A DNA stretch of 64,000 nucleotides from Ardenticatena maritima. GTDB taxonomy: Bacteria > Chloroflexota > Anaerolineae > Ardenticatenales > Ardenticatenaceae. The translations under genes were made by a program, and so were the position numbers. Each line of letters begins with the position of its first letter. Position 1 is the stretch's first letter. The stretch lies in assembly GCF_001306175.1 (NCBI RefSeq), contig NZ_LGKN01000006.1:186001-250000 (forward strand), given 5' to 3'. This document shows positions 18,397 to 26,900 of the stretch, piece after piece. The notes below the pieces were generated by a model that had not been told where the DNA came from, searched no databases, and saw only the letters and a list, made by a program, of their open reading frames with translations.

Positions 18397-20433
18397 TCAC
18401 AAGCCGTGCAACAGAGCAATCGGGTCGGTATCAAGCACCGTAAGACGACGGTTGCTTGCTAACGCCTGGACAGTCGCGGGCGCCAAGGATGACCAGACGG
18501 CAAATGCAGGGCGTTGGAACCGTCTGCCGGCACTTTCATCGAAAAGTGCCAGCCAGAACGGGTCTGTGGGATCAAGCCCCACAAGGAGCACATCATGGCG
18601 TTTGAGCAGCCGCTCAACTTCACTGAACAGGTCGGGTTTGGTACGTCGGCGGATGAATGCGTTGAGGTCTTGCTCGGTGACAAGCAGGGTTTCAGGGCGA
18701 TCAATTGTTCCAAACAGGTGATAGAGAGTGGGATGGGCGGGATTGGCAAATGTCAGCGTGGTATCATCCACTACCACATTGTGCGCAATATGGCGTGCCT
18801 GCACCGCCCGCTGCAATGCCAGGTCGTAGGTCAACGCCAGCACATGGTGCACGTGCCCTCGCGCCACCAGGTCAGCGATAGCCGCATACAAGGGAGCGGG
18901 TGTAGCGGGGACAGATGAAAGCGCGTTGATGAGAAACTCTGTGAAGGCAAAACGGTTCTGATTCTGCATGACATGCTGAGCAACGGTGGCTAATGAGCCA
19001 TCCGCCGGCACCCCATATTGCGCCGCCAACGCCCGCGCCAAGTCAGCACGCGAGGGCATTCCCGTCAAGGAAGCCGGTGCATCACCACCAACGATGAGCA
19101 CGAGTTGCCCACGCTTGGCAGCCGTTCGCAAGCGCAAGAGATGACGCGGCGCCATATCGGCATGGCCGGGTGTGACGAAAGAAAGAGCTGGCTTCTTGCT
19201 CAGAGTGATAGTGTTCTGATCGCCGGTGTTGATGATACTGCCATTGATGGAACCATGCACCTCCACCGAACGGTCACCTGGCTTGCTGGGAGAATCAGAA
19301 ACCGTCGAAGCCTTACTTGAAGGCGGCGCAAACAGGCGTCCATCGCTATCACGCATGAACAGCACCGGCGTCGCCCATTCGAGCGGGTTGTTGTCCACAG
19401 CGTAGATGGCTTTGCGGGCTTCGGCCAGGGCGGTATCCACTTGCCCCGTATCCACCAGCGCGGTATAGAACTCGCGGGCAAACGTCAGCGCTGCGCCATC
19501 AGTAATGGCAAATTGCATAGCAATCACCGCGGGAACACCACGCCGCACCAATTGTTGCGCCACACCGGCAAACATATCAGCCTCGGCGGTTTGTGCGCCA
19601 CGGCAAGCATTGAGCACCACCAACCGCAAAGCATCCAGTTCATCGCCCACCAACACCGTCAGGCGCTCGGCATCAAGAGGACGCGCCGCGCCCTGCTCAT
19701 CTTCAAAAAGCAACACGCCTTGCGCACCGTCGAAATCCCCATGACCGATGAAATGCATCACGTGATAGGCGCCACGTCGTAATGCCGCTTGAAGAGCCGC
19801 AGGCGTGGGGGGCGTCAAGCGTTCGAGCACCAGCCGTCCTTGCGCAACCAATGGCGCAAGGGCATCGTGAATGTCGCGCCACTCGCGTTCCACATCCAGC
19901 GCGGGTGTGCCGTGCGGGGCGGCAATGATGACGAGCATCCGTACTGCGCCATCCACATGCGTGGTGTGCGCTGCTTGCGGAATGTTCAAGTAGCGCACAA
20001 TGGGCGTGCGTGCCGATACTGCGATGAAGGCGTGTTGATAGGGGTCATACAGCAATTCCCACGGCAAAGCATGCAAGGCAGGCGATTCCAGGCGCAAGCG
20101 CACCCGCACGCCTTGCCCGTTTTGGCGAGCGGCATCCAGGCTTCGGCGCCACAAGGTCGCCACTTCATCGGCAAACACCAGATGAAACAAGCGTTCCCCC
20201 ACCGCGCGCACGGTCTGCTCAGGTGGTACATGCCGCCCATTCGAGGAAGTAAAGGTCAGTCCACGTCGGGGGCGCATGAGTGTTTGCAGTAACGCCTCCG
20301 GAGAAAAGGTTTCGTGGGGAAGGGGAGAAGAAGCGCGCGCTTCCCCCACAGGTGAAGTAATCACCCGCGTATGCAATATTTCCTCATCAACGGTCAGTAG
20401 CAAGTCAAAATTGACAAAAGCAGGCAATGGCAT
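18397..20433 (-). CDS. CHAT-domain protease-like protein with C-terminal SIR2-like domain
   Basis: A 678-residue protein. Residues about 120-365 form a CHAT (caspase-HetF associated) domain: LHALPWELLYDP precedes it, the catalytic His is in MHFIGHGDFDG and the catalytic Cys in LVVLNACRGAQ, followed by GVPAVIAMQFAITD. Both catalytic residues are present, so a cysteine protease is expected. A short linker (VHGSINGSIINTGDQNTI) resembles the Gly/Asn repeat seen next to many STAND-linked effectors. Residues about 430-678 are a divergent SIR2-like domain (LVLIVGGDAP, LALTYDLALQ, YHLFGTIDRPETLLVTEQDL, LLVGLDPTDPFW) whose catalytic Asn and His are not conserved. First gene of the three-gene operon. 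GGAG precedes the ATG. Function is unknown; a defence or cell-death role is inferred from domain content. Confidence 0.82.
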   Translation of the reverse strand: MPLPAFVNFDLLLTVDEEILHTRVITSPVGEARASSPLPHETFSPEALLQTLMRPRRGLTFTSSNGRHVPPEQTVRAVGERLFHLVFADEVATLWRRSLDAARQNGQGVRVRLRLESPALHALPWELLYDPYQHAFIAVSARTPIVRYLNIPQAAHTTHVDGAVRMLVIIAAPHGTPALDVEREWRDIHDALAPLVAQGRLVLERLTPPTPAALQAALRRGAYHVMHFIGHGDFDGAQGVLLFEDEQGAARPLDAERLTVLVGDELDALRLVVLNACRGAQTAEADMFAGVAQQLVRRGVPAVIAMQFAITDGAALTFAREFYTALVDTGQVDTALAEARKAIYAVDNNPLEWATPVLFMRDSDGRLFAPPSSKASTVSDSPSKPGDRSVEVHGSINGSIINTGDQNTITLSKKPALSFVTPGHADMAPRHLLRLRTAAKRGQLVLIVGGDAPASLTGMPSRADLARALAAQYGVPADGSLATVAQHVMQNQNRFAFTEFLINALSSVPATPAPLYAAIADLVARGHVHHVLALTYDLALQRAVQARHIAHNVVVDDTTLTFANPAHPTLYHLFGTIDRPETLLVTEQDLNAFIRRRTKPDLFSEVERLLKRHDVLLVGLDPTDPFWLALFDESAGRRFQRPAFAVWSSLAPATVQALASNRRLTVLDTDPIALLHGL

Positions 20434-20542
20434 GGCAATACTCCAACACGTTTTGGGAAGTGGGCTTCATTATGATTAAACGTTGAGATTGAGTGGAAAT
20501 AGCACTTATTCTCCAGCACAATGCACTCCTCCCAACGTCCTA

Positions 20543-20570
20543 TTGACACACATGGTACGAATGTTATACT
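20543..20570 (+). promoter_or_regulatory. Strong sigma70 promoter of the amidotransferase-murI unit
   Basis: TTGACA (20543-20548), 16-bp spacer, TATACT (20565-20570); start codon 57 bp downstream. Confidence 0.75.
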
Positions 20571-20626
20571 TCGACACCCCACCACAAGAGCCGTCAGAGA
20601 GGTTGGGGTTTTTTTTGGAGGAACGT

Positions 20627-21424
20627 ATGCAAGCATCACAAGCCATTATTGGCATTCCAACACAAACACAAGAAGCGACAGCCACAACGCCGCGCGCCTG
20701 GGTGATGAGCCAGCAATATGTGCACACGCTTACACGATTTGGCGGCATTCCCTGGCTCATTCCCGCATTAGCGGATGACCTGACGACACTGCGCGCCATT
20801 TACGAACAAATGGACGGGCTTTTCCTCGCAGGCGGGCTAGACATTGACCCCTCCGCCTACGGTGAAGCCCGCCATCACCTCTGCGGCGAAAGCGACCCCG
20901 CCCGTGATGAAGTTGAACTCACCCTGGCACGTTGGGCGATTGAAGACCGCAAACCCATCCTGGCGATTTGCCGCGGCTTTCAAATCATCAATGTTGCCAT
21001 GGGAGGCACACTCTACCAGGATTTGAGTTTCCAATATCCCCAAGCCATCAAGCACGACTATTTTCCAACCCGCTATGCCCGTGATTTGCTTTCACACAGC
21101 ATCGAAACCGTGCCGGGAACCCGTTTACACCGCCTTTTCGGTGTGCCGCGGCTCAAAGTGAACAGCATGCACCACCAGGGCATCAAAACCCTTGGGCGCG
21201 GATTAGTCCCAAGCGCCTACGCCCCCGACGGTCTTATCGAAGCCATTGAATCAGCAGACGACCACTTTTTGATTGGCGTTCAATGGCACCCCGAAGAGTT
21301 GGTCGAAACCGACCCACGTATGCGCCGCCTGTTTACACGCTTCATGCAGGCCGCCGCCGAATACCGTGCCCACAAGCGCACTGAGACGCCCCCCGAACAT
21401 CCAGACATCCGCCTATCCGCCTGA
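20627..21424 (+). CDS. Class I glutamine amidotransferase-like hydrolase (peptidase C26, PuuD-like)
   Basis: A 265-residue cytosolic hydrolase of the gamma-glutamyl-GABA hydrolase type. Visible are the family motifs LAGGLDIDPSAYGE, the nucleophile region PILAICRGFQIINVAMGG (Cys about 109) and the catalytic pair VQWHPEEL near the C terminus, with VNSMHHQGIKTLG in between. Substrates in this family include gamma-glutamyl-GABA and other gamma-glutamyl compounds; which applies here is not visible. The ATG at 20627 is chosen because GGAGGAACGT lies directly before it and because longer in-frame starts would run into the promoter. It precedes murI by 21 bp, so the two are likely co-transcribed. Confidence 0.85.
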   Translation: MQASQAIIGIPTQTQEATATTPRAWVMSQQYVHTLTRFGGIPWLIPALADDLTTLRAIYEQMDGLFLAGGLDIDPSAYGEARHHLCGESDPARDEVELTLARWAIEDRKPILAICRGFQIINVAMGGTLYQDLSFQYPQAIKHDYFPTRYARDLLSHSIETVPGTRLHRLFGVPRLKVNSMHHQGIKTLGRGLVPSAYAPDGLIEAIESADDHFLIGVQWHPEELVETDPRMRRLFTRFMQAAAEYRAHKRTETPPEHPDIRLSA

Positions 21425-21445
21425 ACCACTTGCAAGGAGTCAACG

Positions 21446-22264
21446 ATGACCAATCCAGGCGGACCGATCGGCATGTTTGACAGCGGGATTGGCGGCGGGA
21501 CTGTCCTGCGCCACGTGCACCGCCTCTTGCCCAATGAAGATATCCTCTACCTCGCCGACCAGGCGCATGTCCCGTATGGGCCACGCCCGCGCGAAGAAAT
21601 CCGCCGGCTCTCGCAAGCCGCAACCGAATGGCTTTTGGCGCATGGTGCGAAGATCATCGTCGTCGCATGCAACACCGCCAGCGCCGCGGCATTGCGCTGG
21701 CTACGCCGCGAGTATCCTCACGTTCCCTTTGTCGGTATGGTGCCCGCCGTCAAGCCAGCGGCGCGCCACAGTAAAAGCGGTGTGGTGGGGCTCATGGCAA
21801 CTCCCGCCACCATGCAGGGCGAATTGCTTCAAGAAGTTGTGCAAGAATGGGCGCAAGGTGTGCAGTTAGTGCAACAAATTTGCCACGGGCTTGTTGAACA
21901 CATCGAACGCGGCGAACTCGACAGCCCAGCAACCATTGCGCTGCTTCAACAATACCTCACCCCCATGCTCGAAGCCAACGCCGACCACATCGTCCTTGGG
22001 TGCACCCACTACCCCTACCTGGAAGACGTTATCCAGCGCATCGTCGGTCCCAACATCACACTTGTAGATGCCGGCGAAGCCGTTGCCCGCCAAGTCGCAC
22101 GTGTGCTCGACGAACAGATGCTCCATCACCCAGACCGCACTCGTCAGGGCACGCTCACCTACGCCACAACAGGCGACCCCCACCATCTCGCCGCGCTTCT
22201 CGAACGCTTGCACCTTCCCCGCGGCAACGTGCAAGCGGCAACATACATCGTCCCCTTGGCGTAA
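21446..22264 (+). CDS. murI: Glutamate racemase
   Basis: A 272-residue racemase that makes D-glutamate for peptidoglycan. It begins with PIGMFDSGIGGGTVLRHV, and has both catalytic cysteines in the usual sites: VVACNTASAAAL (about residue 75) and VLGCTHYPYLED (about residue 188). ADQAHVPYG is the family motif near the N terminus. The length is typical. AAGGAGTCAACG precedes the ATG. It is the downstream gene of a pair with a C26 hydrolase and shares a cell-wall theme with the dcw cluster further along. Confidence 0.95.
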   Translation: MTNPGGPIGMFDSGIGGGTVLRHVHRLLPNEDILYLADQAHVPYGPRPREEIRRLSQAATEWLLAHGAKIIVVACNTASAAALRWLRREYPHVPFVGMVPAVKPAARHSKSGVVGLMATPATMQGELLQEVVQEWAQGVQLVQQICHGLVEHIERGELDSPATIALLQQYLTPMLEANADHIVLGCTHYPYLEDVIQRIVGPNITLVDAGEAVARQVARVLDEQMLHHPDRTRQGTLTYATTGDPHHLAALLERLHLPRGNVQAATYIVPLA

Positions 22265-22309
22265 GCCCACGCATACCTTTTCGCCTCGCCTCTCTTCAAA
22301 AATGAGTAT

Positions 22310-22338
22310 TTGACACAATCATGGGGCTATGCTATACT
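22310..22338 (+). promoter_or_regulatory. Near-consensus promoter of the tRNA operon
   Basis: TTGACA (22310-22315), 17-bp spacer, TATACT (22333-22338). The first tRNA begins about 54 bp downstream. Confidence 0.85.
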
Positions 22339-22391
22339 CCCGCGCTGTCAACGGCAGACACAATGCACATTCAAAAACCAAGACATCACAT

Positions 22392-22474
22392 GGGGGCGCG
22401 CCGGAGTTGGAGAGCCGGGGCGGACTGTAAATCCGTTGGCACAGCCTGAGGGGGTTCGAATCCCTCCGCCCCCA
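22392..22474 (+). tRNA. tRNA-Tyr (GTA)
   Basis: Acceptor GGGGGCG / CGCCCCC, anticodon loop CTGTAAA with anticodon GTA, a long variable arm as expected for bacterial tRNA-Tyr, and T-arm with GGTTCGAATCC. 83 nt; CCA is not encoded. Confidence 0.95.
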
Positions 22475-22488
22475 TTGAACACGGTCAT

Positions 22489-22561
22489 GGCCGCGTAGCT
22501 CAATTGGGAGAGCAGCTGACTCTTAATCAGCGGGTTGGGGGTTCGAGTCCCTCCGCGGTCA
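22489..22561 (+). tRNA. tRNA-Lys (CTT)
   Basis: Acceptor GGCCGCG / CGCGGTC (one G-U pair), anticodon stem-loop CTGACTCTTAATCAG with anticodon CTT, T-loop TTCGAGT. 73 nt; CCA not encoded. Confidence 0.95.
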
Positions 22562-22580
22562 TTTGCCGGAGAGTTCGCGT

Positions 22581-22653
22581 GTCCGCGTAGCTCAGTGGAT
22601 AGAGCGCAGCCCTGCGGAGGCTGAGGTCGGAGGTTCGAATCCTCCCGCGGACG
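22581..22653 (+). tRNA. tRNA-Arg (GCG)
   Basis: Acceptor GTCCGCG / CGCGGAC, anticodon stem CAGCC / GGCTG with loop CTGCGGA; base 33 is T and the anticodon (22614-22616) is GCG, for CGC/CGU. All stems pair fully. Most bacteria instead use an ACG anticodon edited to inosine, so GCG is unusual. CCA not encoded. Confidence 0.93.
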
Positions 22654-22662
22654 CTCTGGTGT

Positions 22663-22745
22663 GCCGGGGTGGCGAAATTGGCAAACGCGCACGACTCAAA
22701 ATCGTGTGGACTACGTCCTTGTGGGTTCGAGTCCCACCCCCGGCA
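22663..22745 (+). tRNA. tRNA-Leu (CAA)
   Basis: Acceptor GCCGGGG / CCCCGGC, anticodon stem-loop CACGACTCAAAATCGTG with anticodon CAA, long class II variable arm, T-loop TTCGAGT. 83 nt; CCA not encoded. Confidence 0.95.
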
Positions 22746-22757
22746 TATGCGATATAC

Positions 22758-22834
22758 GGGCGCGTAGCTCAGCTGGTTAGAGCGTCCGGCTCACATCCGG
22801 GAGGTCAGAGGTTCAAGTCCTCTCGCGCCCACCA
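22758..22834 (+). tRNA. tRNA-Val (CAC)
   Basis: Acceptor GGGCGCG / CGCGCCC, anticodon loop CTCACAT with anticodon CAC, T-loop TTCAAGT. The body ends at 22831 and is followed by CCA at 22832-22834, the only member of the cluster with an encoded CCA. Confidence 0.95.
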
Positions 22835-22837
22835 CGA

Positions 22838-22872
22838 AACGCCATCGGGTATTCCGATGGCGTTTTTGTTTT
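22838..22872 (+). terminator. Intrinsic terminator of the tRNA operon
   Basis: 11-bp stem AACGCCATCGG / CCGATGGCGTT with a 5-base loop and a TTTGTTTT tail, 4 bases after tRNA-Val. Confidence 0.9.
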
Positions 22873-22964
22873 CCCACCGCTCTTTGTATATCCCCTTGTG
22901 GCATTTTGTGTGAAAATATGAAAGAAGTACTATTGGCAAAAGGGTTTCAAGTAGTTAGTATGAC

Positions 22965-22978
22965 CATTAGTCCTAATG
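22965..22978. repeat. Palindrome upstream of the pentapeptide gene
   Basis: CATTAG-TC-CTAATG in an AT-rich stretch, 53 bp before the start codon; could be an operator, no matching regulator is visible. Confidence 0.35.
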
Positions 22979-23030
22979 CGTTCATCCCTTTATCCTTTTA
23001 TCAACAAACCGCTTTATTGGGGTCGCAATT

Positions 23031-23924
23031 ATGGTGCAACCAAACGCAGAAAAGCCAGCAGGCGAAAAAATCATCCTTACCCGCCAGGAAGTGCTCTCGG
23101 CGGCTTCCATGGCTTACGGCGAAGGGCGCGCCCCTGATTTCAGCAACCAGCACCTGGACGGGCTCAACCTGAGCAGCAGCACACTTGAGCAAGCCAACTT
23201 CCAAGGGGCGTCGTTGCTGGGCACAGTGCTGGTGGATAGCAATCTCACCGGCGCTCATTTTGAAGGCGCTATGCTTTTCAAAGCCGATTTGTACGCGGCG
23301 ACGGCGAACGAATGCGACTTCACCGAAGCCAAACTGATTGGCGCCAACTTGCGCCGCGCCCGTCTTTTCCAAGCCATTCTGCGCGACGTGGACGCCCGCG
23401 GCGCCAATCTCAGCGCAGCCAATCTCCGCCAAGCCATTCTCGATAACGCCGATTTGAGTAGCGCCGTGTTGCAAATGGCGGTTCTTTTCAAAGCCTCGTT
23501 GCAAAACACCAATTTTCAAGGCGCCAATTTGCACAACGCCAACCTTAGCACGGCTGTTGCGACAGCGGCCAATTTCCAGGAGGCAAACATGAACGAAGCC
23601 GATTTGCGCGGCGCTATTCTCGACCATGCTCTGCTCAACAACGCCAAACTGGTGCGCGCCCACCTGGTTGGCGCCAGCCTCAGCAACGCTTCTGCACAAG
23701 GGGCTGATTTCAGCCACGCCAACCTCTCAGGCGCGATTCTGCACAAAGCGCGCCTCAACAGCGCCAATTTCACCAACGCTTCGCTCCGGTGGGCGGATTT
23801 GACCGACGCGGATTTGACCAACGCGATCTTGACAGGTGCAACACTGCGCGGCGCACGCTACAACGCCAACACCAAGTGGCCCGAAGGGTTTACCCCGCCT
23901 GCAAGCGCCGTCAAGGTTGGCTAA
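23031..23924 (+). CDS. Pentapeptide-repeat protein
   Basis: A 297-residue protein. After an N-terminal region of about 35 residues (containing LTRQEVLSAASMAYGEG), almost the whole chain is built from A(N/D)LXX-type pentapeptide repeats (for example ANFQGASLLG, ADLRGAILDH, ANLSGAILHK), about 45 of them, which would fold as a right-handed quadrilateral beta-helix. No signal peptide or transmembrane segment is visible, so it is probably cytosolic. Proteins of this type range from gyrase protectors (Qnr/MfpA) to scaffolds; nothing here assigns a role, and the lack of the two-domain dimer organization of Qnr makes quinolone resistance only one possibility. GGGG upstream is a weak ribosome site. 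It is followed by a bidirectional terminator shared with the convergent cyclase gene. Confidence 0.88.
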   Translation: MVQPNAEKPAGEKIILTRQEVLSAASMAYGEGRAPDFSNQHLDGLNLSSSTLEQANFQGASLLGTVLVDSNLTGAHFEGAMLFKADLYAATANECDFTEAKLIGANLRRARLFQAILRDVDARGANLSAANLRQAILDNADLSSAVLQMAVLFKASLQNTNFQGANLHNANLSTAVATAANFQEANMNEADLRGAILDHALLNNAKLVRAHLVGASLSNASAQGADFSHANLSGAILHKARLNSANFTNASLRWADLTDADLTNAILTGATLRGARYNANTKWPEGFTPPASAVKVG

Positions 23925-23928
23925 ACGC

Positions 23929-23956
23929 AAAACAGCCCCGCAAAAGGGGCTGTTTT
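23929..23956. terminator. Bidirectional terminator between pentapeptide and GGDEF genes
   Basis: 11-bp stem AAAACAGCCCC / GGGGCTGTTTT with a 6-base loop; A-rich left arm and T-rich right arm allow function on both strands. Confidence 0.85.
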
Positions 23957-23977
23957 CATTTTGTTGCAACGCCTCGC

Positions 23978-26900
23978 CTACGCCTCCCACGCCACCCGAT
24001 TGCGTCCCGCTTCCTTGGCTTTGTAAAGCGCCTGATCCGCGCGGCGCAGAATGTCTTGGAAAGCGGTATCCTCATCGCGCAGAGCAGCCACCCCAAGGCT
24101 TGCCGTCACTTGTATCGCGCCAACATCGGTTTCAAGACGCGTTTGTGCAATCGTTTCACGCAACCGCTCGGCAACCTGTACGGCTTGTTCGAGCGTTGCT
24201 TCGGGCATGAGCACCATAAACTCTTCACCACCATAGCGCCCCACAATATCCACATCCCGCACATGGTGGACAATCACATGCGCGAAGCGCGCCAGCACCT
24301 GGTCGCCAACAAAATGCCCGTAGGTGTCGTTGACCCGTTTGAAGTAGTCCAGGTCCACCATCAGCGCGCTGAGCGGGCGATTGTAGCGTTGTGCGCGGTG
24401 AAACTCACGCCTGGCAATATCGAAAAAGCCCCGCCGATTCCAAACCTGCGTCAGGTCATCGGTGAGCGCCATTTGCTGCACATCCGCATACAACAACGCA
24501 TTGTGAATGGCGGCCGTTGCTGTAATCGCGAATGTGCGCAACATCTCCAAGTCATCACGTGTAAACGCGAATTTTTGAGTCGCGTCCAGTGAGATCACGC
24601 CATACACACGATCGCCATAGACCAGCGGCACCACAATCCCCGACTTGACGGCTTGCACTTCGGCTATATCGCCCTCGTAGAAAACATCTTCGAGCGCATC
24701 AACATCTTCAATGAGCAAGGAAAGCGCCTCGCGCGCTGATTTGGCGGCATACCCGGTCTCCGGCATGACCATGTTCCGCACATGCAGGTCGTGATACCCA
24801 CGCACGGCATGCACACGCAATTGCCCTGTTTCATCCGCCAATGCCAATGTGCCTTTTTCAGCACTGGGAATCGCACGCATCGCAGCGCCAAGAATTTCGT
24901 CAAGCAATTCATCCATATCGAGCGTCCCCAGCAACGAGGCGGTGGCGCGATACAGCGCCTCCATCTGACGCGCGCGGCGTTGTTCCTGCTCGTAGTAGCG
25001 CACATTTGTCAACACCACGCCGGTGTAGTTCGCCAGACTACGCAAGAGGGAGACGGCGTCTTCATCCAAATGGTCAGGGGGGGCATTGAAGTGCAAGACG
25101 GCAATCCCCAACGGCTGTTCTTGCCCCCACACCGGCACCAGTAGCGCGTGCTCTACACCAAACCGTTGAAACGCACGCCGCTCACGCGGCAATAATTCGG
25201 GGCTTTCCTTGGAGACCGTGCGAATGGTGAATGTGGTGATGGTCTCGTGCAAAAGCGGCAACTCTTTCAGCGGGAATGTGCGCCCCAAAAGCGAAGCCCG
25301 CGGCTGAAAATCCTCACGTGTGACTTCGGCGATCAAATGCAGCGACGCGCCTTCGATGATACCAATATGACAGCTCACACATTGTGCTGTTGCGATAAGG
25401 TGGTGCGCCAGACGCTGCAAAATATCATGCGGCGAACGCTTCGAGACCAAATCTTCCGCGGCGCGGTACAAGCGTTCAAGCATTTGGGCGCGCTGGCGCA
25501 ATGCGGAGTAGAGGCGGGCATTTTCCAAAACAGTCGCCGCCTGACGTGCAAATGCGGTGAGCATGCGCACGTGCGAACTGGAAAAGGTGAACGCATCGCG
25601 CCGATAGACCGCCAGCACCCCACGCGCATATCCTTGCAAAATGAGCGGAACGCCAAGCCATGTGTGCGCATCTTTCCAGGGCAAGCCTTCCTGCTGTCCA
25701 ACGCCTTCGCGTGTTGTATGCGTCACAGGAATGCCATCTTGCAAGATGGTTTGCAAAGGCGGAAACGCATCAACCGGATACTGTTGCCCCGCAAGCGGCG
25801 CACCTGTCCCCAGCGCGGCATGCAAGCGCACAGTGCGCCCGTTTTGTGCTGTCTCATCTTCCAACAACAACATGCACACATGCGCCGGCACCATCTGCTG
25901 CACCTGCTCCAAAATCTGGCAGACGGCTTCGTCCATATCCAGCGTGGTTGCAATGGTACCGTGTGCTTGATGCACCGTCTCCAACTCGCTGACGCGGCGA
26001 TGCACTTCCTGCTCCATCAGCGCACGATGCAAAAAGAAACTGAGTGCATGGCGCACAACGTCGGCTTCCTGGACGGTGGCGGGCGAAAATGTGCGTGGTT
26101 CATCCCACGCCAGCAAAATGGCGCCAATCCGTTGCCCTTCGTGAACAAGCGGCAATCCTAACAATGAACGCTGCGGAAACAGCAATGCCACTTCAATATC
26201 AATGAAAGGGGAATTGAAGACATCTTCAACAGCAATGACCCGATTGGCGCTGAGGACTGAAGCCGTCAGCGTGCGGCGATGCGGCTTTGCGGACAACATC
26301 GCATATCGCTGTGCCAAGGGCCCTACCGCCGCGACAGGCACAGGGATATCACGCTGCACGTCCCAGCGTAGCAGGTAGGCGGCATCCGCATCAAACGCAT
26401 GGCAGATGCGCTGCGCGAGATAATTCCAGACGGTTTCGAGGGGAGCATGCCGCACCATGCCGACAATGGCTTGCAAATCCGTCAGCAATCTATCAAGCCG
26501 CAAGATGCTCGTGGTGCTTGCGGCGGCCTCGTAGGTCATATGCACCCACTCGGCGACTTCACGCCAAGCCGCCAGGACAGCCGGCGTTGCGCCAGAATGG
26601 GGAATGAGCACCGCCAGGCACAAATTGGTGTGCTGACGACGGGGGCAGACAACGCCAAGCGACGCTTCTACCGTAAACGAGTGAGGAACACATGGCGAAT
26701 GGGCAACATGCTCGGTGAAAGCGGTTGCCAGCGAGGCGGGCACATCAAGCTGGGTATAGGCCCATGTGCGGTCTTCACTTCCCACCCAGAGCATCTGCAC
26801 ATCGTGCGCCGGCAGGTCTTGCGCCCACGCCGCGAGAGCCGCCCACCATGCCTCCAGCGTGAGCGGCGAAATGTCCGCCATGCGGCGTTGCAGGGGTCTC

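Noticed and set aside
22832-22834. Encoded CCA as a sign that tRNA-Val was acquired separately
   Set aside because: Three matching bases can arise by chance, and the tRNA shares promoter and terminator with its neighbours.
22906-23172. 88-codon frame overlapping the start of the pentapeptide gene
   Set aside because: No ribosome site or domain, and it overlaps the pentapeptide-repeat frame, which has strong periodicity.
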